A stretch of DNA of 56,766 nucleotides, from contig NZ_NSEA01000007.1 in the NCBI RefSeq assembly GCF_002734285.1, positions 1 to 56,766 on the forward strand, in the 5' to 3' direction. Both the position numbers and the translations under genes were made by a program. This DNA is from Fredinandcohnia onubensis (GTDB lineage Bacteria > Bacillota > Bacilli > Bacillales > Bacillaceae_L). Positions within the stretch are counted from its first letter, which is position 1, and every line of letters begins with the position of its first letter. The notes beneath the pieces were generated by a model. That model saw nothing but the letters and a program-made list of their open reading frames with translations, was not told where the DNA came from and made no database searches. Shown piece by piece: positions 1-8,040 of the stretch.

Positions 1-100
1 TCTAGAAGCAAAGATTATTGCTCAATAGTTTGTTACTTTAGAATTAAACGTTGACGCTTGTATTGTGTTCAGTTTTCAAAGAACTTTTTGACCCGCCGCT
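1..100 (-). other. Leader of an rRNA operon leaving the window to the left
   Basis: Read on the minus strand, about 62-90 contains GTTCTTTGAAAACTGAAC, a motif typical of the leader before Bacillus 16S rRNA genes and of the rRNA spacers. Two strong promoters lie just upstream and point the same way. The 16S gene itself would start left of position 1 and is not visible. That an rRNA operon follows is inferred; in B. subtilis an rRNA operon also lies beside ygxA. Confidence 0.65.
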
Positions 101-116
101 CAGAAGCGACTTTATT

Positions 117-145
117 AATATATCATGGTGATTTATTAATGTCAA
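117..145 (-). promoter_or_regulatory. rRNA-type promoter P2
   Basis: On the minus strand there is a perfect -35 TTGACA (plus 140-145), a 17-nt spacer and -10 TATATT (plus 117-122). It is the downstream member of a tandem pair feeding the rRNA leader. Confidence 0.75.
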
Positions 146-199
146 TAATTTTTTTAAATCTTTTTGCCGGCTGCTGTTTGTTTTTCAGCGGCGAAATAT

Positions 200-229
200 A
201 ATATAACATGCGGTTCAATCATCCGTCAA
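200..229 (-). promoter_or_regulatory. rRNA-type promoter P1
   Basis: On the minus strand -35 TTGACG (plus 224-229) is followed after 18 nt by -10 TATATT (plus 200-205). It sits about 83 bp upstream of P2, the tandem spacing seen at B. subtilis rRNA operons. Confidence 0.6.
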
Positions 230-260
230 CTCCAAAATGAAATATTTTATTAAAATAATA

Positions 261-297
261 AAAACCCCTTCAAATATATGAAGGAGTTAGAGGTTTT
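261..297 (-). terminator. Terminator of ygxA
   Basis: On the minus strand CTCCTTCA, a short loop, then TTGAAGGGG is followed by TTTTT. It overlaps the ygxA stop codon and separates it from the rRNA promoters. Confidence 0.7.
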
Positions 298-1180
298 ACT
301 TATTAACATGGTAAGTTCTATGGAAAATTCCTTTCCCTTTTGTTTCGAGCTTTTCTACATTTATAAAGTGTTTTTCTACAAGGAATTCTAGATAAACCTC
401 AAGATCCACTGAGTACACTTTAAGTTCGGGAAGCTCCATTATTTCACCATAAGTCCAAGCGTCATCTCTTTTAGATAGTACATTTATGATATGACACGCT
501 CCACGTTTTGCCCTTGAATGTATAAGAAATTCGCTTGCTAAGAATAAAAGTTCTAGTCTCTTTTCAAGTGATTCCTCACTTTCCAAAAGTTCAATATATA
601 GCTTATAGATTTGGGGATCAATTTGTTTCACTTGATTCCAGACTGTGACTTCAGGATGAAAGCCATTTTCGAAGATCGCTAGTCTAGCTAAATGATGGAG
701 CGCATGAATGACATAGTTATATGCATCTAAATATTGCTTTGCATTAAAAAATGCTTTTCCATCCTGATATCGACGAATTAGTTTTGCAAATTCCATACCC
801 ATTTTTATCTGTCTTTCTTCTGTGGGAAATTCATGTAGCTTGTTTCTTAAATTAATGATGTATTCATTCCGATCAAATAGTACTTTTCCGTTTAAGAGCC
901 AGTTTACAATTTTTCGATTAGATCCTAATAGAAACCATTCTTTTATTTGACTTTCTTTTACAGTATATAAAGATGCTTTTTTATTGTCGTAATTATAATG
1001 TTTGATGAACATATTCTTCTCATGCTCTTTAACAATGACGAGTAAAGCTATGTCAAAATAATCGGTATAAGTAAAAGCATCCTTCCCCTTTTCAATTAGA
1101 ATGATCCCTAATGTACTAGGTTGGCTTGCTCTTTCCTGGTAAAGGGGGCGAAGTAAATCCTCCATTTTGATTTCCTCCAA
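296..1180 (-). CDS. ygxA: YgxA-like nucleotidyltransferase-fold protein
   Basis: A 294-residue soluble protein matching the YgxA family of Bacillaceae in length, composition and position (between the rRNA operon and ygzB/perR). The family is annotated as nucleotidyltransferase-like with a helical substrate-binding middle region and a C-terminal winged helix. No signal peptide or membrane segment is seen. The C-terminal part (about 225-294), with YGEIMELPELKVYSVDLEVY, looks like the winged helix. The start ATG at 1180 has a GGAGG-type site just upstream. Biochemical activity and substrate are unknown; DNA or RNA binding is only inferred from the fold. It is transcribed away from ygzB. Confidence 0.8.
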   Translation of the reverse strand: MEEIKMEDLLRPLYQERASQPSTLGIILIEKGKDAFTYTDYFDIALLVIVKEHEKNMFIKHYNYDNKKASLYTVKESQIKEWFLLGSNRKIVNWLLNGKVLFDRNEYIINLRNKLHEFPTEERQIKMGMEFAKLIRRYQDGKAFFNAKQYLDAYNYVIHALHHLARLAIFENGFHPEVTVWNQVKQIDPQIYKLYIELLESEESLEKRLELLFLASEFLIHSRAKRGACHIINVLSKRDDAWTYGEIMELPELKVYSVDLEVYLEFLVEKHFINVEKLETKGKGIFHRTYHVNK

Positions 1181-1306
1181 TCAAATCCGTTGGGTATATA
1201 TTTCGACGTCTAAAAAATAAAACCTTCACATCTTATGCAGAATCTTTTTTTTATTTTTATCTTTCTTTTTTATATTGTATAGTATATGAAGGAGGTTGGA
1301 TGAAAC

Positions 1307-1675
1307 ATGGGTGTAAAATATTCAAGTAAAATTAATAAAATTCGTTCTTTTGCTCTCGCTTTGATTTTCGTTGGATTTATTGTCATGTACGGGGGAATCT
1401 TCTTTAAAGAAAATGTTATCGTAATGACAATCTTTATGATTCTTGGTCTACTTTTTATTTTAGCAAGTACTGTTGTTTATTTCTGGATTGGATTGCTTTC
1501 AACTCGAACCATTCAGGTAACTTGTCCTTCTTGTCAGAAGCAAACTAAAATGCTAGGTCGCGTGGACGTGTGTATGTATTGTAAGGAACCACTAACACTT
1601 GATCCAAACCTTGAAGGAAAAGAGTTTGATGAAAAATACAATAGTAAAAAATACAACAAAATAGAAAAAAGCTGA
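1307..1675 (+). CDS. ygzB: YgzB family membrane protein with zinc ribbon
   Basis: A 122-residue protein of the DUF2614/YgzB family. Residues about 12-33 and 38-62 are two hydrophobic segments forming a membrane hairpin. They are followed by a CPSC(x)nCMYC pair (about 73-95) that looks like a zinc ribbon, then a charged tail. AAGGAGG lies upstream of the chosen ATG. In Bacillus the gene lies convergent to perR, as here, and the two share a bidirectional terminator. The function is not known; the cytoplasmic zinc ribbon suggests a protein-protein or nucleic acid contact, but that is inference. Confidence 0.85.
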   Translation: MGVKYSSKINKIRSFALALIFVGFIVMYGGIFFKENVIVMTIFMILGLLFILASTVVYFWIGLLSTRTIQVTCPSCQKQTKMLGRVDVCMYCKEPLTLDPNLEGKEFDEKYNSKKYNKIEKS

Positions 1676-1699
1676 CAGGATTTCCTCGTCAGCTTTTTT
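1665..1699. terminator. Bidirectional terminator between ygzB and perR
   Basis: AAAAAGCTGAC and GTCAGCTTTTT form a stem around a short loop, with A-run and T-run flanks on either side, so it can serve both convergent genes. Confidence 0.85.
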
Positions 1700-2141
1700 A
1701 ATGAGCGCACTTTTTTTGACATTCTTGACATGAGCCGTAAATTTCCATTCTATGATGACTAACTTTAAAGCCTGTTACATGTGCAGCCAGTGCTTCCACT
1801 TCATCCAATCCTGGGTAATGGAAGTCCACAATTTTACCACATTCTTCGCAAATCACATGATAATGCTGAGTAGTGATAAAATCGAAACGGCTTGATGAAT
1901 CTCCGTAAGGTAATTCTTTCACTAAGCCTACTTCTTTAAAAACACGAAGATTGTTATACACGGTTGCGACGCTCATGTTTGGAAACTTTCCTTCAAGTGC
2001 TTTATAAATATCATCTGCAGTCGGGTGACTCATTGAATTAATTAAATACTCTAGTATCGCATGACGTTGCGGAGTGATTCGAACCCCGGTTTCTTTCAAC
2101 GTATCAAGCGCTTCTTTCAAGTGATTGTCTGACACCGCCAT
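1698..2141 (-). CDS. perR: Peroxide-sensing Fur-family repressor PerR
   Basis: A 147-residue Fur-family repressor that senses hydrogen peroxide by metal-catalysed oxidation of histidines. An N-terminal winged helix (about 8-80) includes the recognition segment [16 protein letters not shown]. The regulatory-metal ligands known from B. subtilis PerR (H37, D85, H91, H93, D104) match H39, D87, H93, H95 and D106 here. The structural zinc cysteines are C98, C101, C138 and C141. The start at 2141 was chosen because it matches B. subtilis PerR and follows AGAGGTG; a longer reading to 2228 would translate through the operator. A PerR box upstream implies autoregulation. Confidence 0.95.
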   Translation of the reverse strand: MAVSDNHLKEALDTLKETGVRITPQRHAILEYLINSMSHPTADDIYKALEGKFPNMSVATVYNNLRVFKEVGLVKELPYGDSSSRFDFITTQHYHVICEECGKIVDFHYPGLDEVEALAAHVTGFKVSHHRMEIYGSCQECQKKCAH

Positions 2142-2169
2142 GCACCTCTTTCTAGTAAACATTATTACT

Positions 2170-2184
2170 TTATAATCCTTATAA
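2170..2184 (-). promoter_or_regulatory. PerR box upstream of perR
   Basis: The minus strand reads TTATAAGGATTATAA, which fits the 7-1-7 PerR consensus TTATAATNATTATAA with one mismatch. It lies 29-43 nt before the perR start, as expected for autorepression. Confidence 0.7.
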
Positions 2185-2275
2185 TTAGTGTATCTCGCTC
2201 GGACCGCTTTTGTCAACATATCTACCATTACTATATGACTAATCCGATTGAATTACGATTCTTTTTTAGAATAAT

Positions 2276-2824
2276 TCACTGATGAAGGGTTGGTTCACCC
2301 TGTCCAAGCCTATGGTTAACGTAGCGAGCCGCAACAAAAAGAAAATCAGAAAGGCGATTTAAGTAAGAGGTAACTAATGGATTTACCTGTTCTCCGATAG
2401 CAACTGCTTTTCTTTCAGCTCTTCTTACGATAGTTCTAGCAACATGGAAGGATGCCCCTGCTTGGCTGCCACCTGGTAATACAAAGTTTGTAAGTGGAGG
2501 AATTTGTGCATCCCATTTATCGATCGTTGTCTCTAAAATGGAAATATCTTCATCGGAAACTTCCCATTTAACTTCTTTCCCTGCAGGAGTTGCAAGTTCG
2601 GCACCGACGTGAAACAAGGTCGTTTGAACCTTTTTAAAGATCGCCTCAACCTCTTCTTTGCCTTCAAATTTAGTATTGTGCAGGTGACTTAATCCTAATC
2701 CGATCATAGAGTTCGCTTCATCACAAGTTCCATATGCGTCAACACGTGAGTCATTTTTTGAAACTCGCTGTCCATATACTAATGAGGTTGTGCCTTTATC
2801 CCCTGTTTTAGTATAGATTTTCAT
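2276..2824 (-). CDS. PduO-type cob(I)yrinic acid a,c-diamide adenosyltransferase
   Basis: A 182-residue ATP:corrinoid adenosyltransferase that makes adenosylcobalamin from reduced corrinoid and ATP in the cytoplasm. It begins with the family signature YTKTGDKGTTSLV (residues 4-16), which binds ATP. It continues with SRVDAYGTCDEANSMIG and the C-terminal RTIVRRAERKAVA and YLNRLSDFLFVAARYVN helices typical of the PduO/YvqK five-helix bundle. Full length for the family. Its ATG lies 1 nt after the stop codon of the upstream 2-hydroxyacid dehydrogenase, so the two are probably co-transcribed. No other cobalamin gene is in the window. Confidence 0.93.
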   Translation of the reverse strand: MKIYTKTGDKGTTSLVYGQRVSKNDSRVDAYGTCDEANSMIGLGLSHLHNTKFEGKEEVEAIFKKVQTTLFHVGAELATPAGKEVKWEVSDEDISILETTIDKWDAQIPPLTNFVLPGGSQAGASFHVARTIVRRAERKAVAIGEQVNPLVTSYLNRLSDFLFVAARYVNHRLGQGEPTLHQ

Positions 2825-2825
2825 A

Positions 2826-3782
2826 CTAATACCCCCGGTCTAAGTCAATTTTATTGATAAATTCACTGCCACCTTGCTTAAAAATATGTAGGTTTTGTTC
2901 AAAGATCTCAAATGATCGTGGTTGATAAAATTTTGATTTACTCGAGATATGTGGGGTAACCGTCACATTTTCAAGTGCCCAAAAAGGATGATGACTTGGT
3001 AGCGGTTCCTCTTCAAACACATCCAATACTGCGTGTGAAATCTTATTTGATTGAACCGCTCGTAATATGACTTCGTCTTTCACTAAATCTCCTCGCCCAA
3101 TATTAATGAAAACTGCGTCTTTTTTCATTAAATCAAAATGACTATCCGTTAGAATGTATTTTGTTTCATCCGTACTCGGTAGGACTGAAACAAGATAATC
3201 AACATTTTCGCATACATAATTAAGTCCATCATATTGAACCATTTCATCAACAAATTCATGCTTGTTCCCACTGCGATTTAATCCGATGACCTTCATATGA
3301 AAAGCTTTTGCTAATCGAGCTATTTCACCGCCAATCGCACCCACTCCCAGGATGCCAAGTGTTTTTCCATGTAACTCTCCTACCGGAAAATTCGTCAGGC
3401 GATCCCAGCTTTTGTCTTTTTGCTGCTCAACGATTTTTTTATTTTTCTTTGTGACATGTAGCATCATCGAAAGTGTGTATTCAGACATTGGTATTTTGTG
3501 AATTCCCCGTACGTTTGTAACAAGAAGCCCTTTTTCCTTAATCGCTTTAAAAGGCATTAGTTCTAATCCTGCTGATATCACCATAATCCATTTTAGATTT
3601 TTGGCCATTTCAATATGTTCGGAGTTTAAGTCCTCCCCGTATGTAAGTAAAATATCTGCTTTATGTAGTTCCGGTATGGCCTCTTCTATATCCTCACAAT
3701 AGATAAATTCTTCATCCGGAAACGCCTTTTTCATTTTTTCTGTTACTTCTTCAATTGGAATAAATGTTGATAAAATTCGCAT
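2826..3782 (-). CDS. D-isomer-specific 2-hydroxyacid dehydrogenase
   Basis: A 318-residue NAD(P)-dependent dehydrogenase of the D-2-hydroxyacid family. The nucleotide-binding loop GVGAIGG is at 146-152. The catalytic Arg (R230 in NIGRGDLV), Glu (E259 in FEEEP) and His (H278 in TPHIS) are present. The substrate could be glyoxylate, hydroxypyruvate or a related keto acid and cannot be told from the sequence. The cap domain (1-100) is shorter than in SerA and there is no ACT domain, so it is not a biosynthetic phosphoglycerate dehydrogenase. A GGAGG-type site precedes the ATG. It is transcribed just ahead of the adenosyltransferase. Confidence 0.88.
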   Translation of the reverse strand: MRILSTFIPIEEVTEKMKKAFPDEEFIYCEDIEEAIPELHKADILLTYGEDLNSEHIEMAKNLKWIMVISAGLELMPFKAIKEKGLLVTNVRGIHKIPMSEYTLSMMLHVTKKNKKIVEQQKDKSWDRLTNFPVGELHGKTLGILGVGAIGGEIARLAKAFHMKVIGLNRSGNKHEFVDEMVQYDGLNYVCENVDYLVSVLPSTDETKYILTDSHFDLMKKDAVFINIGRGDLVKDEVILRAVQSNKISHAVLDVFEEEPLPSHHPFWALENVTVTPHISSKSKFYQPRSFEIFEQNLHIFKQGGSEFINKIDLDRGY

Positions 3783-3832
3783 AATTACGCCTCCTTACCT
3801 ACTATAGTATCAACTTTCTAAAAGAAGTAAAA

Positions 3833-3861
3833 CAAAAAAAGGTGCGAGATTTCTCTCGCAC
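3833..3861 (-). terminator. Terminator downstream of the ABC exporter
   Basis: On the minus strand GTGCGAGA pairs with TCTCGCAC and is followed by CTTTTTTTG. It lies about 105 nt beyond the permease stop codon and just upstream of the dehydrogenase start. Confidence 0.7.
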
Positions 3862-3966
3862 AAAATTCGCTAACATCTGAGGAGGTATGCCCTACACTAA
3901 TAAGATACGTCGTTAAACTCAATGTGTATAGACGTTTGACACAATCTGTGAAAAATAGGCACTCTA

Positions 3967-4707
3967 TTAGTCCGTCCATTTGAAGTATTTTAAACCAATG
4001 ATTGTTGATACAATTAGAATTCCAACTAAGATTCCGATGTCAAGCAATGCACCTGAAGAAAATAGTGTTCCATTCCAGCCATCTCTTAAGACATTAACTA
4101 CATAGGTAAGCGGTACGATGGCAGCAATCTTTTGAAGGATCTCTGGGTACGTTTCTAACGGAATTGTTGCTCCTGATAAAAACATCATTGGGTACATCGC
4201 AATCATAGCAATGCCTAATGCTGTTTGCATCCTCTTTGTAATGCTTGAGACAATAAAACCGATGGAGAAAAATGTGATCGCGCTAAATGTTAAAGCTACA
4301 AAAAATTCAAATGGATGCGCAGTTAGTTCTGAACCAAAACCAAATTTTGCGATCAAAAGGATTTCAATTGCCCCAACGTAGATCGCGATAAAGCCTTTTA
4401 AAATGGTTGCAGTAAAGATAGCATTTTGATTGATTGGTGTTCCTTTTAAACGTTTGTAAACACCCTTTTCACGGTCTATTACGATTTGCAGCCCCATTGA
4501 GAAAAAGGCTGTTGTAAAAATAATAATGGCGATCATACTTGGAATATACGCTTGGAAGTAATTAAGTCCCTCGTACGAGTTTGATTCAAACATCAACCCG
4601 AAAACGACAAAGCTGACGGCAGGGACAATAAAAGTAAATAATAAAGCTAGTGTTTCGCGAAAAAATAATCTTAATTCCATTTGTGTATGTGTAATAATGG
4701 TTTGCAT
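3967..4707 (-). CDS. ABC-2 type exporter permease
   Basis: A 246-residue integral membrane protein with about six hydrophobic segments and the ABC-2 family feature DREKGVYKRLKGTPI before the third segment. It would form an exporter with the ATPase encoded just upstream (YvfRS/DrrAB class: drugs, lipids or antimicrobial peptides). The start at 4707 follows GGAGG by 8 nt; an earlier ATG at 4737 would overlap the ATPase gene. Coupling to the adjacent two-component system suggests a role in envelope stress or membrane-lipid homeostasis. The substrate is not known. Confidence 0.88.
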   Translation of the reverse strand: MQTIITHTQMELRLFFRETLALLFTFIVPAVSFVVFGLMFESNSYEGLNYFQAYIPSMIAIIIFTTAFFSMGLQIVIDREKGVYKRLKGTPINQNAIFTATILKGFIAIYVGAIEILLIAKFGFGSELTAHPFEFFVALTFSAITFFSIGFIVSSITKRMQTALGIAMIAMYPMMFLSGATIPLETYPEILQKIAAIVPLTYVVNVLRDGWNGTLFSSGALLDIGILVGILIVSTIIGLKYFKWTD

Positions 4708-4720
4708 TTGTTTTTCCTCC

Positions 4721-5443
4721 TTATTGTGATACCGCATATTTTAGGTAAACATCTTCCATCGTTCCTGCTCCTTGCAGGTAAGAATCAATTAAATTCTGTG
4801 GTTTGTCACAGGCAACAAGCTTTCCATTTTTAATAATGGCGATTCGGTCACAGTGCTTTTGCGCTTCATCCATGTAATGTGTTGATAACAGTATTGTTTT
4901 TCCTTCGTCACGGAATTGGTTGATGCAGGTCCAGAGATCACGTCTTGCTTGTGGGTCTAATCCTGTCGTAGGTTCGTCGAGAAAGATAATGTCTGGATCA
5001 TTTACTAGCGCTAATGCAAGCGATGTACGCTGCTGCCAGCCCCCTGACAGATTTTTAACATATTTGTTTAGATAAGGTTTGAGTCCCAGTGCTTCGATGA
5101 TTTCGTCTAAGTTTCGTGTTTTATCATAATAGGAACTAAATAGTTTAAGTGCTTCTTTCACTTTGATTCGATCGTATAGGGCTGTTTGTTGAAGCTGGAT
5201 ACCGATTTTTTGTTTGATTTCATTCGATGCTTCTTCGACATTCATCCCTAGAATTTTAACAGTTCCTGCATCAGGTTTTCGAATTCCCATCATAATTTCA
5301 AGAGTGGTTGATTTTCCCGCTCCATTCGCACCGATGATTCCGAGCACTTCTCCTTTTTTGACTTGTAGGCTGATACCGTCAACAGCTTTCACATCTCCAT
5401 AACTTTTCGATATATTTGTAAGCTCAATAACAGATTGATTCAT
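4721..5443 (-). CDS. ABC exporter ATP-binding protein
   Basis: A 240-residue ABC ATPase. Walker A GANGAGKST is at 38-46, the signature LSGGWQQR at 132-139, Walker B IIFLDEP at 152-158 and the switch histidine is H189 (STHYMDEA). The signature carries W where most ABC proteins have Q, common in this DrrA/YvfR subgroup. The ATG at 5443 is preceded by GGAGG; the longer reading to 5491 starts inside the probable promoter. Its stop codon is 13 nt from the permease ATG. A direct repeat at 5500-5518 suggests control by the upstream OmpR-type regulator. Confidence 0.92.
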   Translation of the reverse strand: MNQSVIELTNISKSYGDVKAVDGISLQVKKGEVLGIIGANGAGKSTTLEIMMGIRKPDAGTVKILGMNVEEASNEIKQKIGIQLQQTALYDRIKVKEALKLFSSYYDKTRNLDEIIEALGLKPYLNKYVKNLSGGWQQRTSLALALVNDPDIIFLDEPTTGLDPQARRDLWTCINQFRDEGKTILLSTHYMDEAQKHCDRIAIIKNGKLVACDKPQNLIDSYLQGAGTMEDVYLKYAVSQ

Positions 5444-5486
5444 GTTAAGGTCCTCCTTTTTGCTTTCCCTTTGTTTTGTTACTTTT

Positions 5487-5518
5487 ATCATAGTCAGCGA
5501 ACCTTAACTCAACCTTAA
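5487..5518 (-). promoter_or_regulatory. Direct-repeat operator and promoter of the ABC exporter
   Basis: On the minus strand TTAAGGTT occurs twice with an exact 11-bp period (plus 5511-5518 and 5500-5507). It is followed by a -10-like TATGAT (plus 5487-5492). The repeats cover the -35 region, which otherwise has no good hexamer. This is the usual layout for activation by an OmpR/PhoB-type response regulator. Confidence 0.55.
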
Positions 5519-5544
5519 GTGAGTCTTATATCTTGCTTAAACTT

Positions 5545-5571
5545 AAAAAAAGTATAGCCGTGGCTATACTT
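5545..5571 (-). terminator. Terminator of the histidine kinase gene
   Basis: A 10-bp perfect stem AAGTATAGCC/GGCTATACTT with a 2-nt gap is followed on the minus strand by TTTTT. It overlaps the kinase stop codon and separates the kinase from the exporter transcript. Confidence 0.8.
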
Positions 5572-6784
5572 TTAGTGGTAGTTCGATTATAAAATTGGTT
5601 TTTCCTCGTTTTGGTGTTGGATCTACTCGGATGTTTCCGTTATGTAGTTCGATGATTTTCTTTGTGATGGCAAGGCCAAGTCCTGAGCCTTCGTCGTTCA
5701 TTCTGCTTTTATCGCCTCTAACGAAAGGATCGAATAATGTTCGGGCGATGTCTTCACTGATGCCGATACCATCGTCACCTACTTCAATTACTATTTTTTC
5801 TTCATTCTTAGTTAATGTAAGAAAAACATTTGTATCCTCTGGGTTATATTTGTTTGTATTTTGAAGAAGATTCGACAACGCTCTGTTTAACAGGTTTTGA
5901 TCAAATGCGCACATTATTTTTTCATCTGGTATATCGATATCTAGCTCCATTTCCTTTTCCTCAAAAATATCATAATGCTCTGCAATAACTCCCCGGAAAA
6001 TTTCACAAATATCTTTTTTCTCTTTTTGAATAGGAACATCAGGACTATCTAATTTTGAGAACATAAAAAGCTCATCGATTAATGACGTTACACGAATTGA
6101 TTTCTCATAGATGTACCTTAAGTACTTCTTTGTTTGTTCCTCGTCTTCTACCAGCCCTTCATATAACACCTTGGAATACCCTTGAATTGTGGTGATTGGA
6201 GTTTTTAAATCATGTGAAATGTCAGCAAGCATTTGCTTTTTACTCTCTTCCAATCTTGTTTTTTCTCGATTCTTTTGTTCAAGCTCTTCCGCAGTTCGTT
6301 TCAAGTTTTCGCTCATTTCCTTATATTTAATCGATCCTTTCATGATAAAGGGAAGGATGCTGCCACCAAATAAAGGCGGGCCTAAGTTAAGAATGGCGTA
6401 ATATTCTCCTGAAAGGACAACTTGATAAACGAGGAACAGGCCAAAAATTGTGAACAGGCCACAAAGGACATAGATCATTTGCATAGGTAGACGAACCATC
6501 TGATACACAACAATGAATATCATATATATATACAATGGGTCATACGCAAAACCAAATAATAGAATAATGGACATCTGAATAAAAATAAGCGGAAGTGTGT
6601 GCTGGGGGCTCCAATACACAAGTCGATATGCGAAAACAAAGACTGCCACTAGCAATAGACCAAGTAAAAGTTTCCCTTGTGATTCCTGAAATAAAAAATA
6701 AATTGGGAAAACTAGGTTTGCAATGTATAAATACGGGATTACTCCTTCTTGTTCTGGAAAGATCCGATAGATCACTTTTTTCAT
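5564..6784 (-). CDS. Membrane sensor histidine kinase with DesK-like N-terminus
   Basis: A 406-residue kinase. Residues 15-150 hold five or six hydrophobic segments and no extracytoplasmic sensor domain. The start (IPYLYIANLVFPIYFLF, then FAYRLVYW) resembles the membrane part of the thermosensor DesK. A coiled coil at about 155-185 leads to a HisKA domain with phosphoacceptor H191 (ISHDLKTP). The ATPase domain has an N box at 305-311, DDGIGI at 337-342 and GSGLGL at 366-371. Unlike DesK, this is a HisKA kinase paired with an OmpR-type regulator. It follows the regulator gene by 28 nt. The signal is probably a membrane property, by inference only. Confidence 0.9.
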   Translation of the reverse strand: MKKVIYRIFPEQEGVIPYLYIANLVFPIYFLFQESQGKLLLGLLLVAVFVFAYRLVYWSPQHTLPLIFIQMSIILLFGFAYDPLYIYMIFIVVYQMVRLPMQMIYVLCGLFTIFGLFLVYQVVLSGEYYAILNLGPPLFGGSILPFIMKGSIKYKEMSENLKRTAEELEQKNREKTRLEESKKQMLADISHDLKTPITTIQGYSKVLYEGLVEDEEQTKKYLRYIYEKSIRVTSLIDELFMFSKLDSPDVPIQKEKKDICEIFRGVIAEHYDIFEEKEMELDIDIPDEKIMCAFDQNLLNRALSNLLQNTNKYNPEDTNVFLTLTKNEEKIVIEVGDDGIGISEDIARTLFDPFVRGDKSRMNDEGSGLGLAITKKIIELHNGNIRVDPTPKRGKTNFIIELPLKV

Positions 6785-6812
6785 TTATCTCTTCCTCATA
6801 GTTTCATATGTT

Positions 6813-7523
6813 CTATAATTGGCTCACAAATTTATAGCCAAGGCCTCTGATCGTTTTTATGTAGTTTGGTTTTTTCGGATTTTCCTCGAGTTTTTCTCTA
6901 AGCTTTGATATATGAACGTTAATCGTGTTGTCTTCTTCTCCACCCATATAGTAGTCATTCCAGGCTCGTTCAAAGATTTGTTGTTTTGTATACACCCTAC
7001 CAGGTGAACTCATTAATAACTCCAATATTCGATATTCGATTTTAGTAAGTGGAATTGTAGCGTCGCCCTTCCTAGCAGAATAGGTGCTTTCATCCAAAAC
7101 GATATCCCCCACCTTAATAAGCAGGCTTTCAGATTGGGGTGCCGACTCCTGCTTATAGCTATAGCTTCTTCTAAGCTGAGCCTGTACTCGAGCAATCACC
7201 TCTAATGGATTAAATGGCTTTGGAATGAAATCATCTGCTCCAAGCCCGAGACCAAGAATTTTATCGTTATCCTCGTTCTTTGCAGAAATGATGATAATAG
7301 GGATGTGCAAATCTTGTCTTACTTTTTTTACCAACTGATAGCCGTTAATATTGGGCATCATTAGGTCGACAAGCATTAAATCAATGCTTTCCCGCTCGAT
7401 GATTTGAAGTGCTTCTCTCCCGTCAAAGGCTTCAAGAATTCTATAATTCTCTTTTTCTAAATAAAGACCTAGAAGCTCAACTATCTCTGGCTGGTCATCC
7501 ACAATTAGTATGGTCCGATTCAT
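6813..7523 (-). CDS. OmpR/PhoB-family response regulator
   Basis: A 236-residue regulator. The receiver domain (1-120) has acidic pocket D9-D10, phosphoacceptor D53 in LVDLMMP, and a lysine in FIPKPF. A winged-helix DNA-binding domain occupies about 140-234 (YTKQQIFERAW, DNTINVHISKLREKL, IRGLGYKF). The ATG at 7523 follows AAAGGGG at about 7 nt; ATGs at 7529 and 7544 are too close to or before that site. It is the first gene of the regulator-kinase pair and probably binds the 11-bp-phased repeat before the exporter genes. Confidence 0.92.
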   Translation of the reverse strand: MNRTILIVDDQPEIVELLGLYLEKENYRILEAFDGREALQIIERESIDLMLVDLMMPNINGYQLVKKVRQDLHIPIIIISAKNEDNDKILGLGLGADDFIPKPFNPLEVIARVQAQLRRSYSYKQESAPQSESLLIKVGDIVLDESTYSARKGDATIPLTKIEYRILELLMSSPGRVYTKQQIFERAWNDYYMGGEEDNTINVHISKLREKLEENPKKPNYIKTIRGLGYKFVSQL

Positions 7524-7639
7524 CTGCATGCCCCTTTCTTCCATACAATTCCATTTTTAACTACAGTATAACAAAATCAATCGAATCTTGGTGTATTTTT
7601 TTAAGGAAGTTGTGTTTGTGGACATGTAGAACATTTGGT

Positions 7640-7865
7640 TTTTACCGCTGAACTAAACTTGCGGGGCATGCTCAGAATTTTTCGGTCTAGCTCGTACCAC
7701 AAGACCATAGTTATCGTACATGCTCAACTTGTTTTCTCACTGGCATGTACCGCTAAGCCCTTCTTGCGATACATGCTCAGCCTTTTTTCGCTACAGCTTG
7801 TACCGCTAGACCACTCTTGCGTTACACGCTCAGCACCAATTTCGCCCTAGTATGTAACAACGCTA
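7640..7865. repeat. Degenerate tandem array with 52-53 bp period
   Basis: The motif CATGCTCAG recurs at about 7669, 7721, 7774 and (as CACGCTCAG) 7827. Each unit also carries a variant of TAGCTTGTACCGCTAGACC. Within units, TACATGC and GCATGTA form inverted repeats. There is no reading frame with a ribosome site. The remainder of the 7524-8040 gap contains only the yclQ terminator. Confidence 0.7.
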
Positions 7866-7980
7866 GACCCTTTTATACCTTGACATTTGGAACTTATTTG
7901 AAAATCCCATGTCATACACACTATATGACATCACTTTTGTTAAACACTGGAAAACGTCATATCTAATAACCATCTCAATA

Positions 7981-8038
7981 AAAAAAGCCGCCCAGATCAT
8001 CAGTTTTTCCACTGACTTTCTGGACAGCCTTTTTAACA
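7981..8038 (-). terminator. Terminator of the siderophore-binding protein gene
   Basis: An imperfect long stem (GCCGCCCAGA..TCTGGACAGC and ATCAGT..ACTGAC arms) is followed on the minus strand by TTTTTT, starting just after the stop codon at 8041. Confidence 0.7.
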
Positions 8039-8040
8039 GG

